A stretch of 64,000 bases of DNA from Taudactylus pleione (lineage: Eukaryota; Chordata; Amphibia; Anura; Myobatrachidae), in assembly GCA_031769625.1 (NCBI GenBank), contig JAUIMM010001030.1:2590001-2654000 (forward strand). Reading direction: 5' to 3'. Position 1 is the first letter of the stretch, and each line of letters starts with the position of its first letter. A model generated the notes under the pieces. That model did not search any database and was not told the DNA's origin. It saw only the letters and a program-made list of their open reading frames with translations. Position numbers and translations under genes: made by a program. Positions 42,209 to 53,756 of the stretch are shown here, one piece after another.

Positions 42209-44822
42209 ACTGTACCTTGAGCTTGTATTTACCAGACTATGCTCAGTTTCTGATTTTACTAATGCTCCTTTCCCTCTCTCAGATCACAACCTTATCACCT
42301 GCACACTCTCCTCCATTACATCAACCTCAATGTCATTGAAATCAACCAATCCACCTAAAACCCACAGAAATATTAATGCTATTAACTTTCAACAACTATC
42401 TACCTCTCTACAGCAATGACTCACCAATTTCTACATTAATTTCTCCTGAGACTGCTGCATCACACCTAAATCAGATTCTAGAAAAAGCCCTTGCTGAAGT
42501 GGCTCCAGCTACACATCACACACCACGTAGACTTAGACGTCAACCATGGCATTCTAACTTAACAAGGCATCGACAAAAACTCACGTAAAGTAGAACTTCA
42601 GTGGCGAAAGTTCGTATTCCAAGTAACTTCTTTACATATAAGACTATCTACAACTCTTATCGTACTGCTCTGGATGCTGCCAAACAAACATATTCCCAAT
42701 CTCTTATCTCTGCTCAGGCCTCTAACCCCAAGCGACTTTCTAATACATTTAAACTGCTTCTTACCCATCCCTCACCCAACCCACCTGCTACTATCTGTGC
42801 GCATGATCTTGCTTCCTATTTTAAGGACAAGATTGATAAGATCCAAAATAAAATGGTATGCTCTTCCTCAGCTAGTGACCTGCTCAATTCCCTACCTGAA
42901 CCCTCTGGCACATTCTCTTCATTTGACCTCACAAACGAAGATGAAGTATCTACACTCTTCTCATCCTCCTACTCTACTACCTCTCCTCTAGATCCTATAA
43001 CCTCACAAATCAGTAAAGCTCTGTCTCCTGTGCTCAGCCCAACCCTAACTAAAATCTGCAATCTGTCTCTCTCTACTGGCATCTTTCCATCACTGTTCAA
43101 GCATGCAGTGATTACTCCCATTCTGAAAAAACAATATTCTGACCCTAACACACTCTCAAATTACCGTCCTATCTCCCAGCTTCCTTGCCCCTCCAAGCTA
43201 CTTGAGAGACTTGCTACACCCGCCTCACACACTTTCTTAACTCACACAACTCATTGGACCCACTTCAGTCCGGCTTTCATTGCCAACACTCCAGAGACAG
43301 CACTGACTAAGGTAGTAAATGATCTGGTCACTGCCAACGCTAAAGGCCATCACTCACTCCTAATTCTTCTAGATCTCTCTGCTGCTTTTGACACTGTTGC
43401 CCACTCTCCTCATACAAACACTATAATCCCTAGGTCACAGCTCTTTCTTGGTTCTCTTCCTACCTATCTAATCGCTCTTTTACTGTTTGTTTTTCTGACT
43501 ACCTCCTCTTCGCTACCTCGATCAGTTGGAGTACCGCAAGGCTCTGTCTTAGGTCCTCTGATTTTATCAATCTATACCACCTCTTTTGGCAAACTAATCT
43601 GCTCTTTTGGATTTCAGTACCATATGTATGCGGATCACACTCAAATCTTCCTATCCTCCCCAGATTTATCACCATCTGTATTGGTCGGGTCACTGAATGT
43701 CTTTCTGCCATTTCATCTTGGATGTCATCTCGCCACCTGAAAAGTAATATTTCTAAAACAGAATTATATTTCCACTGGCCAATAACAGTTACCAACCTGA
43801 TCTCTGAATCACGGTTGATAACTCGACAATCCACCCTGCTCCACAAGCTCGCTGCCTTGGTGTCATCCTTGACTCTGAACTGTCCTTTGTTCCCCACATT
43901 CAATCTGTCTCAAAATCATGTTACATACATGTAAAAAACATATATAAAATTCGACCATATCCCACACAAGACACTGCAAAAACTCTAATCCATGCACTCA
44001 TTATTTCCCACATTGACTATTGCAATAGTCTCCTTACTGGTCTTCCCATAAACAGGCTATCGCCATTACAATCTATTATGAATGCAGCTGCAAGGCTTAT
44101 CTTCCTTGCCATACATACATCGTCTGCTGCCCCGCTCTGTCAGTCCCTCCATTGGTTACTGGTTTTCTACCATATTCAATACAAAATACTTTTACTTACA
44201 CATAAGGCATATAAACCAAACCACACCAACATACATCTCTTCACTCATCTCAAAATATCTCCCAACCCGACCTCTCTGCTCAGCACAAGATCTGCATCTT
44301 TCATTCCCATGCATTACTTGCTCCAATTCACGGTTACAGGACTTTCTTTGGGTTGCACCCACTCTATGGAATGCCTTATCATGCACAATAAGACTTACAT
44401 CTAGTCTCCAATACTTCAAGCGTTCCCTGAATACTCACCTCTTCAGGCAAGCTTATCAGATTCCAGAACCGCCCACATAACCTTCATAGCTTCCATGTCT
44501 AATTACATCCCCTTCCACAGTCCACACATAACCTCACACATTGTCTTTCTTTCACATTATCCTGACATTTGGCCGACATTCCTGTGTGACTGGATCATGC
44601 AATCGACCAAGAAACTCCAGTCTGGCTGGACCAAATTGCAATATATAGCACCTATCCTTGTGTATCAATGCCTATTTCCCTATAGATTGTAAGCATGTGA
44701 GTAGGGCCTTCCTACCTATATATCTGTCTGTTATTACCCAGTTTTGTTCTATTAATGTTCAAATTGTAAAGCGCAACGGAATATGCTGCGCTATTTAAGA
44801 AACGTAATAAATAAATAATAAA
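42209..44822 (+). pseudogene. L2/CR1-like LINE copy 1, ORF2 pseudogene and 3' end
   Basis: Starts within the endonuclease C-terminus (ELVFTRLCSVSDFTNAPFPL then SDHNLITCTL), reaches a TGA at 42417-42419, and continues with frame changes through the fingers and palm of reverse transcriptase ([47 protein letters not shown]). The catalytic box is YADHTQ instead of YADDTQ, so one metal-binding Asp is lost (43636-43638). The C-terminal domain follows in other frames ([20 protein letters not shown]). The 3'UTR ends GTAAAGCGCAACGGAATATG …AATAAATAAATAATAA. Clearly dead. Confidence 0.9.
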
Positions 44823-45027
44823 TTAGCGACCATAGCACCCAAATAAGCAACAGAGCATAAGCAACCAAGTGTTAGGTGCCCTAGTGGGGAGTAAAAAGTA
44901 TATGAAAGTAATGTAAGAAAAGCACAAGGGGGTAGAGAGCCCTGCTTATAAAAGCTTACATTCTAATGGGGGGGGGCAGACAAACAGGGGTGACAGATTG
45001 GGTAGATAGGGAGGAAGGACCATGTAG
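44823..45027 (-). repeat. LINE 3'-end-like fragment
   Basis: Minus strand TTAGAATGTAAGCTTTTATA then AGCAGGGCTCT, preceded by a G8 run: the usual L2/CR1 3'UTR motif. Borders uncertain. Confidence 0.45.
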
Positions 45028-46121
45028 CTAATAGCCAGAGTAACTGCCATGTGCAGCATGGACAGCAGCGAGATGGGCTGAGAGTGACTCAATAAGGTGT
45101 TGGTAGGTTGGCCCAGGTATCTGGAACCATGCTGACTGCAGTGCATCCCACAGCTGCTGGAGGGTGCTTGGTGGAGTATCTATAGAGTGAACACAACGAT
45201 TGAGGTGGTCCCACAGATGCTCATTTGGGTTCAAGTCTGGGGAATTAGGGGGCCAGGGTTGTACTTGGAAGTCTTGGTTGTGCTCCTCCAACCACTGTCG
45301 GACATTTCTAGCTGTGTGACATGTCGCATTGTCTTGCTGGATGATCCAATCTGCCCCAGGGAAGATAATCAGCATGTATGGGTGTAAGTGCTCTGCAAGG
45401 ATGGATTCATAACCAAATCGGTTGAGGGTGCCTACCACATGGATGAGTGGGCCCAGAGAATGTCATGAAAACATTCCCCAAACCATAACGCTGCTAGCTT
45501 GTGTTCTTCCAGCAATGGTTTCAGGGTGTTAGTTCTCTGATGTTTCTCGTCTTACACGCCGACGTCCATGCATTTGATGAAGCAGAAAATGTGACTCATT
45601 GGAGAAGGCAACCCTTCACCAATCAGCGAGGGTCCAATTCCGATATAGGCATGAAAATTGAAGCCTTTTCCGCCGATGTACCTTCATTAGCATAGCAGGT
45701 TCATTTTAACGGTGAGCTGTTCCACTGTAGTGTGTCATTCAGCCGTCACAAACCATCGCAGCCAACGTTCACCTCTCACATCAATGGTACGTGATGCTCC
45801 AGTTTCCACGTCGGTTATTCGCAATGGTGCCATTTATCCAGTCACAATACCCCTTCACCACAGCAGCACATGAATAGTTCACAAACTGCGCTGTTTCAGA
45901 AATACTGCCACCCTTGCCCCAAAAGCCAATAATCATCCCTTTTTGCAACTTGGATAAATCACCCCTTTTACCCATGACAGCAATGAGTAATATTTGTGCA
46001 GATGGCCTATCACACACCTTACATACCCACCAAGCCAGCACGCAGGCACTCGATGTACTTCATGGGCTACGCACTGCCTGCGTCAAATGTAGAAGGTGGT
46101 CATAATAATGTGACTAGACTG
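45028..46121 (-). pseudogene. Tc1-like transposase pseudogene
   Basis: N-terminal helix-turn-helix at 45978-45781: MGKRGDLSKLQKGMIIGFWG, then KGGSISETAQFVNYSCAAVV. The middle (45780-45440) has lost its frame but keeps remnants. The C-terminal catalytic half is open at 45438-45028: GADWIIQQDNATCHTARNVR, QPWPPNSPDLNPNEHLWDHL, QIPGPTYQHLIESLSAHLAA. Two of the DDE residues are visible (the Asp of QQDNA and the Glu of NEHLWD, 34-residue-type spacing). A probable terminal repeat, ACAGTCTAGTCACATTATTA then TGACCACC on the minus strand, lies at 46093-46121; the other end is not seen. It differs from the Tc1 at the left edge of the window. Confidence 0.9.
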
Positions 46122-46514
46122 TTTACCTTGCCTGTCAAACACACACAATCTTGGCAAAACCCATAATGAAAAGTGGTGCATGATAGAATTGTCATTGGGG
46201 CCTCCCACCCACCCTTATGTTGTATATTAGAAAAGAAATCCACAGTTTAACAAACTAAGCAGTTCAGCGACAGGGACTGCCACTTTTGTGGATGAAGTGC
46301 TTGGTTTGTTTGGGTCCCCCAAAAACAAATTACCAATGGGTTTGAGGCAGTTAACAGCATTAATCATCTCTACACTGGGGATATGTCATTATCATCCTCA
46401 TTATCCTAACCCTCATGAGTGTTAGCATCATCATCACACAATATTAGCTAATCCCCACTGGAATCCACTGTTACAAAAGTCTCTGTACTTTGTTGCACTT
46501 GGCAGCAAAGGACT

Positions 46515-46627
46515 TCTTCATAGAATTTGTGGTTCATTTTTATGAACATTAGTTTTTCCACATTTTGCAGGAAGTAGCCTTTTACCCCGATCACTTACAA
46601 TGTTCCTTGCTGTGCTAAACACTCTTT
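46515..46627 (-). pseudogene. hAT transposase dimerisation-domain remnant
   Basis: One minus frame reads RVFSTARNIVSDRGKRLLPA and, after a one-base shift, NVEKLMFIKMNHKFYEE continues the family pattern. In hAT transposases the C-terminal dimerisation region reads like 'ERVFSTAGNIVSDKRNRLLPENVEKLVFL'. Upstream sequence to about 46800 has no clear frame. Decayed copy. Confidence 0.78.
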
Positions 46628-47690
46628 ACAAGTGCACACTGAGGAGGGGACAGCTTAAGTACACCTAAGCTAGTTTGTACATGGGGCTCAAAATGACCTT
46701 TATTTCCTCACAGTAATCAAAAGGACTGTATGACAGGCTAATTTGTACATTGTCATTAAAATAATCCTCCACCATTCTATTATGCTTAGTGTGTCATGAG
46801 TCATGGTAATACATGGCAATACACTGGAATAGTCATCGAGCTGGCTGTAAGGGGATGGCGTTTGGCACTGTATAATTTTGATGATCATTCATTTACCATG
46901 CTAAGTTGGACTATGCTGCTATATTTTTGTGCCCAGTCTCCCCTTTTTTGCAGTTTTTCAAATGCACGTTATGTGAATATGAACTTTATTATTGAATGCA
47001 ATAGACGTTTGTCTGGGTAAAGATATGTTTTCATCAATGAATGTGCTTGCTTTTGTAATTTTTTTGCGTAACGTTTTATGTGCCTGGCACTCCAGCTTCA
47101 CTACTAAAGTTTAGTGTGTGCAGTCCGTCTAAAGTGGAACTATGCACTATCAGTGAATTTTTTTAAAAAAATGGCAACATGGAGCACTTACCCTTGGACA
47201 TGGATTTTTTAAAGAAACTGACAAAACAGTATAATAGATACATTTTGTATATTAGTTTGGAACTTTTGTTTTAAGCCACTTCAAATTGCTCCAAAATTGC
47301 TTAACTTTCAACATCAGGCTAGTTTAGTTGCCAATATTAGACATTGATATATTACTGTTTTTCTCAGTAGATATAGTGTGCAGTTTAATGAAATGTTATA
47401 TAAAAATTATAGGTTTTGATTATTGCAATAGATTCCAATTGCTGAGCACAGCAGTAAATTATATTCAAAGTTCTGTCTGGCTGAGCTGGTAAAGCAAAAT
47501 TGCTGTAAACTATACTTAGTACATCTACTATGGAAATAAACTAGAATAAATGTATTTCTTTCTAACATACAGTATACCTCAATATATCACAGCACGATCA
47601 AGTGCTTACATCAGGAAGCATCACTTTGTCCAGCTTTTACAGTCGTTTCTTAGCTGCATGTTTAATTATTTCTGCAATTATTCTCAGTCT
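46628..47690. other. Anonymous AT-rich sequence
   Basis: No feature recognised. Confidence 0.5.
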
Positions 47691-48180
47691 TAAAAGAGTT
47701 TATGGGGCATATTCAATTGGCCGCAAGGTTTTGGGCACAAATAACCACGCGGACCTCGCCACCAATTTTGGATTACCACGGGTATGCATACTCCCAATAC
47801 CCACAGTATACAATTTAAAAAAAAATGCAGGGTTTTCAGCTTTGAAAACCTCATGGTGCGTGAAGAAAAGAAAAAAAAAGAAAAACTCACCTGCTCCGAA
47901 CATCTGCTGTCATATGTGCTCGTTTACTGCGTGCTCCGATTGCTGGACCAGCTCCTGCGTTCCCCTGCAGAAGAAGAAAGCCGGCCAGAGAAGGTAAGTT
48001 TGCTCATTTATTTATATACTGGATTGTAATATGTATATAAATGTTTTTTATTTATATATGAGATACAATTTGTGTACCAGATTTAAACCAGCTAAGTATT
48101 TCAGTTTTAGGATTATTATAACTGCTCAAGAGAGTTCCAGCAGAATACTAAGACAGGTAACTGCTGGTTAAATCAGATTA
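47691..48180. repeat. MITE-like fragment (GGGCATATTCAATTGGCC)
   Basis: The start resembles the GGGCCGTATTCAATT end at 17227; AAAACCTCATGG…, then GC-rich TGCGTGCTCC. No matching right end found. Confidence 0.35.
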
Positions 48181-48720
48181 ATTAATTAATCAATTAATCC
48201 TGCTCTGGTGCTATTTAAACTGGACAACGAACATAGGAGAGCATTCCATCTTAAAAAAGGCTACAGGTGTAGCCGAAATGCGTTGCTGCTCACCTATCTT
48301 GAAAACCGGAGATCCATCTGCACCATACTGCTGCTGACTAAGTATCCAGTAACCGGCAATTACCACCGATTTACCCTTGTTCCCTGCCGTAAGTTTTTCC
48401 CACTAAGCGGCAGTGGAGGGTGACCCGTGACTAGTGCCGGCACATGTGGTCACAGCCTGGAGGCTAACTATCTGCTGGACTGCCCATGCCGCTGTCTGCT
48501 TTCCAGAGACGGGAACCACGAGTATCTTGCGGCGGTGTCTGGCTGCCTCCTGTGCACAACACATCGGATACCGCTGGTGTAGAGGTATTGCCGACTGGTA
48601 TGCATACTTATGACACTGACACTTATAACAGTATCTTTTGAAGGCACATTGACTGAGTTCAATTTCTTTACCATCAAACATTATAAATACCATACTATAC
48701 AATCTAATTTTGATGGATTT
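48181..48720. repeat. Repeat with GTAGCCGAAATGCGTTG motif
   Basis: AAAAAAGGCTACAGGTGTAG then CCGAAATGCGTTGCTGC. Resembles the '…GAAACG…' repeats near 36835, 50705 and 63095. GCCGGCA and CAGGAGGCAGCC-type GC-rich sequence follows. Family unknown. Confidence 0.35.
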
Positions 48721-50420
48721 AGTCGCTTTACTACAACTATGCAAGAACTGTTAGAAGATCCTATGTCAGAAAGAATCTCCGGTATATAATTTTATTATTG
48801 AGAGACTCAAATATACTAGTATCAATCATTTGGATACAAACAATCACTATCTGGATTAGTTACTGGCAACAGTTACATTTTTGTCTCTGAGACTACTTGC
48901 TACTTTTTCTGTTTTATTAAGAGTCTGATCAACTCTTTTTTTATTGCAGTTTAAATTTAATTACCATTCATTATTTAATATTTTTTATTTATGCTATCTC
49001 AATATCTGAAGTTATCAATTGATTAAAATATGTAATGTAATTTACACTACTATTTTTATTATTATTGGCTTTTATTGATTTGATTAAAATATAATTTGTT
49101 AACATCTGACTTTGTGTCACATTGACGTCCCCACTTTAGCATTGGAGCGCAGTTTATTTCTGTTTCTAAGTGTAGAGTAGTGCAGTGTAGTGTATGCAGG
49201 GAGGGGGGTGCAGGGTAGCGAGAGTAGTGTAGTGTGTGCAGGGAGGGTGGTTCAGGGGTAGTATGTACCTGTATTGTGCCTTGCCGGTCCCTGGAAGCAG
49301 ACTGCGACGCTGGAGAGAAGAACCGGAGGAGGAGACAGAATAGCGGAAGGTGAGTAATTAAGGACTAATTAAGCAAATTCTGAACTTCCAATTGCTTAAT
49401 TAGTCATTAGGGTGGTTCAACAGGGACCCAGAGCAATTACCAACCATTTTTCTTAAAAATATGGATTTCAAGTAAAATTGGTATTGCTCTGGGGCTGCAG
49501 AAAAAAAAAATCCCCAGCCGCTCAAAAAAACACAAAAATAGAATAAAAAAATAATAAAAGGAAAGCAAGGAGAAAAAAAAAAAAAAAAAGCAAACAGTAT
49601 CTTGCTCCCAGGGACTGGCTAAAAAAGGGGAAGAGGGTGGAATTCAAACAATGCAATCATGTAATTATCTTTTCCTATATTATGGAAATAATGTAGACAA
49701 TTAAAATACCCACCAATTACAATACAACTTAGGCTGTTCTCCCTTGATCAAAGAGAAATAAAACAAATAAAAAAGAATAATCTATTTAACATTAATACGC
49801 TTTCCTTTTTAATATATACTGGCAATTTGGTCTAAAAAATGTACAGACTGATTGAAAGTGACAGAAACAATGTACTGCTGTCTACACTCTTCGAAAAGGA
49901 AGATGCAAAGGGCCAAACATGACCCTTTGCATCCCTTTGGAGTCTCAGGGCTAAGGAACTGGATAGTCTAAAGAATTAAAGATCTAATAAATAATCAATG
50001 TGTTCAATTTGAAGGTTACTTAAAATTACATTAGCTACAGTATAGTTTTCAGGTCACTTATTTTAGCTGGAACAGTGCTAATGATAATCCAAATTTAGTA
50101 TCCAGAAACACTAGATGTGCAGTATTTGAAGTTGAACATGCCATGTGTTTGTGCCACTGCTGTTGCTTTGCTTAATCAGCCAGCTAGCTCATTGTAGCCT
50201 CTGGACAATAGTGGTGAAAGCTGTTTGTTGAAAAACTTGATTTTAGCTGTTTTTATATTTTTATTTTATTTAAATCCAGATCCAAGACCAAAACACTTGA
50301 GCGTGGTTTTGCCAAGACCAAAACACGATGATGATTTATAACCAAAGCCAAAACATGAAAAGATATATATACAATCCATATGAATCCCACACTCACTACC
50401 AGCTATATATCCATTAGAGG
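48721..50420. other. Mostly anonymous sequence
   Basis: AT-rich. GCAGTGTAGTGT(A/G)TGCAGGGAGG is duplicated near 49180 and 49222. A small hairpin GACTAATTAAGCAA…TTGCTTAATTAGTC lies at 49357-49399. An A20 run is at 49572. Confidence 0.5.
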
Positions 50421-50429
50421 TTCCTCCTC

Positions 50430-50510
50430 AGTGACAACACAATACTCTGTGATGTGGCCCAAGGCTTGGACAATACTCCGTGATGTGGCCCAAGACTTGG
50501 ATTTCCTTGC
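50430..50510. repeat. Two tandem 35-bp units
   Basis: CAATACTC(T/C)GTGATGTGGC then CCAAG(G/A)CTTGGA repeated twice. Confidence 0.85.
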
Positions 50511-50689
50511 TACACGTGGGCACAGACTGCATGGTGTGCGTTCCACTAACACATGTGAATATGATGCTACACTAACTGATTGCACCTGGTAGGTCATGCT
50601 CATGTTACTATTTATTCTGATGTCTTTGTGATGTTCATTGACTACTACAGATGGCTGTGGCTTCTTTACATACTTATGCCTTGACAAAG

Positions 50690-50760
50690 GTCTGTAATTT
50701 GACCGAAACGTCGGATTTTATACGCTCTGTAATTTGACCGAAACGTCAGACTTTATACTA
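50690..50760. repeat. Two tandem GACCGAAACGTC units
   Basis: CTGTAATTTGACCGAAACGT then C(G/A)GA(T/C)TTTATAC repeated with about 35-bp spacing. Confidence 0.85.
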
Positions 50761-51183
50761 TTGACACTGGTGGTATGTAATAAAAAATCCTTTTTTTTTA
50801 CTGCATTGGTGAGTGCCCTCCTATCTTCTTATATATGTATATACATTCTGCACCTACAATAGAAGTTTGAAATTCTGGGTTTTCTGGGCTGCACAGCTCA
50901 AACTGGAAATATAGAACAAACTGGCCAGGTGATAGGCCGGGGGTGGTGGTTAGCATTAGGGTGCCAGGACCTAAAGGTCAATAAAAATTGTAGCTGCTGA
51001 CTGTTAAGCACAAGGAGTGCTGAGACATTTACTTATGATGTTTGCTTATTTTCTGTTATGTGCCTGTGTGTGTCCAGGCCTATGCTGACGTATGCTAAGG
51101 TGCAGTGTCTGCTATCATTAAAAGACACTGCTTTACCAAGTACCCGCCTGTCTGGTGTCCTCATTTCAATACCCTGTGCTACA

Positions 51184-51225
<42 letters not shown>

Positions 51226-51657
51226 TAGGAGGGTGCAGCCAACTGTGTTAGTTTGCGGCTGGTTGCCAAGGTAACCAGAGTGCATTTTATGTATGACCAT
51301 CTTCTGACCCATACACAGGCACACATCACCTTGGAAAATGATGTATAGCTCCCTGAAAAGTTGGTGTAGGATTTCTAACGTGATAAAAACTTTTTTACTG
51401 TAAAGACCTGGAATGCCATCCATCACTCCTAATGATGACTTGTTTCTTATAGAGCAGGGTGCCCAGGACCATAAGGTAATATCTGTACCAGAGTGCCGGT
51501 CCCATCAAACTTGTATGTATACTGTAAAAAATGCTGGATAATGGGAACTCACCAAAAATAATGACATTTTGTCCTGGTGCCAGCAGATGGCACTCAGGAA
51601 CATGTTGGTGATGTTCAGCTTGAGAAAGGAGCACACTTGCCTCCAAAACATATATAC

Positions 51658-51704
<47 letters not shown>
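50761..51704. other. Anonymous sequence with (TA)n/(CA)n tracts
   Basis: (TA)n(CA)n at 51183-51226 and (TA)n at 51664-51704. The CTCF-like motif lies at 51580. No exon recognised. Confidence 0.6.
51580..51593 (+). promoter_or_regulatory. CTCF-like motif, full consensus match
   Basis: CCAGCAGATGGCAC matches CCASYAGRKGGCRS at every position. It lies in otherwise anonymous sequence between two (TA)n tracts, just left of the gypsy LTR. Binding is untested. Confidence 0.4.
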
Positions 51705-52308
51705 TGTGACACAGTTAGGTTAGGGGGGTCCCTCTCCTGGGTAGTGGACTCCTTCCTTACACACACACACAGCAGCAGGGAAGCAGCACACCAGTCTGGA
51801 TGCAAGTACAAGCTGGTCGGCGTCAGTCTTTATTGTACAATGACAGAAATACAAAGAAAACAAATATAAATCCTAGCCCTGTCGGGGCACTAACTTCACA
51901 GGTAGTTCCCTCACTACCAGAACCTGGCAGGGCCTAATGCCCTCGCCAGCAACAAAGCACAGCATAGTACTCACAGATAGGTTTTTCAAGTGTCTCTGAG
52001 CAAACTCCCCGCCTGCTCTCCCAGGTGAGACAATCAGCCCTAAACAAACTAGGCTTATATTGGCCACTCTCAGGTGGAAAACTAACAAGCCTGTTACCAG
52101 GCTGCGAGAATCAAAACCTGGAGTGGCCATGGGTGAAGCCCTCCCTCTCCTCTCACCCACAACCCCCAGGTCCCAAACCGGCTTTTCAAAAAGCCGAAAC
52201 TCAAGCCTGCTACACTGCAGACTTTCTCCTGGGGGTTTAAAACACAAAAGACAGGAATCTGGGACAAATGTACCTGCCACAGACCACTTTACCAGTGATC
52301 CTATCACA
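51705..52308 (-). repeat. 3' LTR of the Gmr1-type element
   Basis: In element sense it begins TGTGATAGGATCACTGG and ends CTAACTGTGTCACA, 604 bp. CAATAAAGACTGACGCC (51831-51815) supplies a poly(A) signal. It abuts a (TA)n tract, so any target duplication is hidden. Confidence 0.88.
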
Positions 52309-52323
52309 TATCCCCCCCCTTTG
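52309..52323 (-). other. Polypurine tract
   Basis: AAAGGGGGGGGATA directly upstream of the 3' LTR in element sense, the usual plus-strand primer. Confidence 0.85.
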
Positions 52324-52332
52324 TTTCAACCT

Positions 52333-53756
52333 GTGGGGCGGAACAACTGAAGCCCCCAAACAATGAACGCATGACAACGCGTCAGCATTGGCCAGCTGGC
52401 TTCCTGGCCTGTGTTCAACTGAAAATGTAAAAGTTTGTAACGCCAAGAACCATCTTGTAATTCTCGCATTACTGTCCTTATTTTCAGACATCCACTTCAG
52501 AGGGGCATGGTCAGTGATCAATTTGAACTTTCTTTCGACCAAGTAGTACCTGAGAGCCTCTAACGCCCACTTTATGGCCAACGCCTCCTTCTCCACTGTG
52601 GCATAGTTTCTCTCATGTACATTCAACTTTCTGCTAAGATAGAAAATAGGGTGTTCCTCACCCTCCTTGTTCTGGGACAGGACCGCTCCTATACCTACTT
52701 CTGATGCATCGGTTTGTACTATGAATTCCCTTTCAAAATTAGGAGTCATCAGGACTGGTTGGGAACACAACGCTACTTTCAACTCCTGAAAAGCTTTCTC
52801 TGCCTCAGGACTCCATTCTACCATGACTTTTTGTTTGCCTTTGGTCAGGTCAGTCAGTGGGACTGCCATGGTGGCAAAGTTGGGTATAAACCTCCTGTAG
52901 TACCCCGTAATTCCCAAGAAGGCTCTCACCTGCTTCTTATTCAGAGGCCGTGGCCAGTTTTGTATGGCATCAACTTTATTGAGCTGAGGCTTTATCAGGC
53001 CTCTGCCAATGGTGTATCCCAGATATTTTACTTCCTCCATGCCTAGACAACACTTTTTTGGGTTGGCTGTCAAACCTGCCTTATAGATGGAGTCCAACAC
53101 TGCTTGTACCCTGGGTAAGTGTGAGACTGCCAATCAGGACTATGAACGACCACGTCATCCAGATAAGCAGCCGCATACCATCTATGGGGCCTTAGAATCC
53201 TGTCCATCATTCTTTGGAAAGTAGCAGGTGCCCCATGTAGCCCGAAGGGCAACATCTTGTACTGAAACAAGCCCTCTGGCGCTGAAAAAGCTGTCTTTTG
53301 TTTGGCGCTCTCGGTTAACGGTACTTGCCAATACCCTTTGGTTAGGTCAAGAGTGGTTAAATACCTTGCCGTCCCTAGTCTCTCAATCAGTTCATCCACT
53401 CTTGGCATCGGGTAGGCATCGAATTTTGAAACACTGTTCAACTTTTGGAAGTCATTGCAGAAACGCACACTCCCGTCGGGCTTTGGAATCAACACAATGG
53501 GACTTGACCATTCACTATGTGATTCTTCAATAACCCCTAACTCTAGCATATTTTTAATTTCTTTCAACACCGATTCTCTTTGTGCTTCAGGTAACCTATA
53601 GGGCTTTAGATTAACTTTAACCCCTGGGTCAGTGATGATGTCATGTTTAATGACCGAGGTTTTCCCAGGTACGTCAGAGAACAGCACCCTATTTCTAATC
53701 AGAAACTCCTTGACCTCTTGTTGTTGAATTGCCGACAGGGTTTTTGCCACTGTCAC
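52333..53756 (-). pseudogene. Gypsy reverse transcriptase and RNase H
   Basis: Reverse transcriptase: SEWSSPIVLIPKPDGSVRFC, LDLTKGYWQVPL, then the catalytic YLDDVVVHS. A frameshift near 53110 moves to a second frame: VQAVLDSIYKAGLTANPKKC, IPNFATMAVPLTDLTKG. RNase H follows with its acidic residues in QTDASEVGIGAVLSQ, YATVEKEALAIKWALEALRY and LITDHAPLKWM. The end reads GSQLANADALSCVH. All main motifs are present, so the only visible lesion in this part is the frameshift. Confidence 0.93.

Noticed and set aside
46093..46121. Pairing this Tc1 with the Tc1 remnant at 1-625
   Set aside because: Transposase residues and terminal repeats differ, so they are different families.
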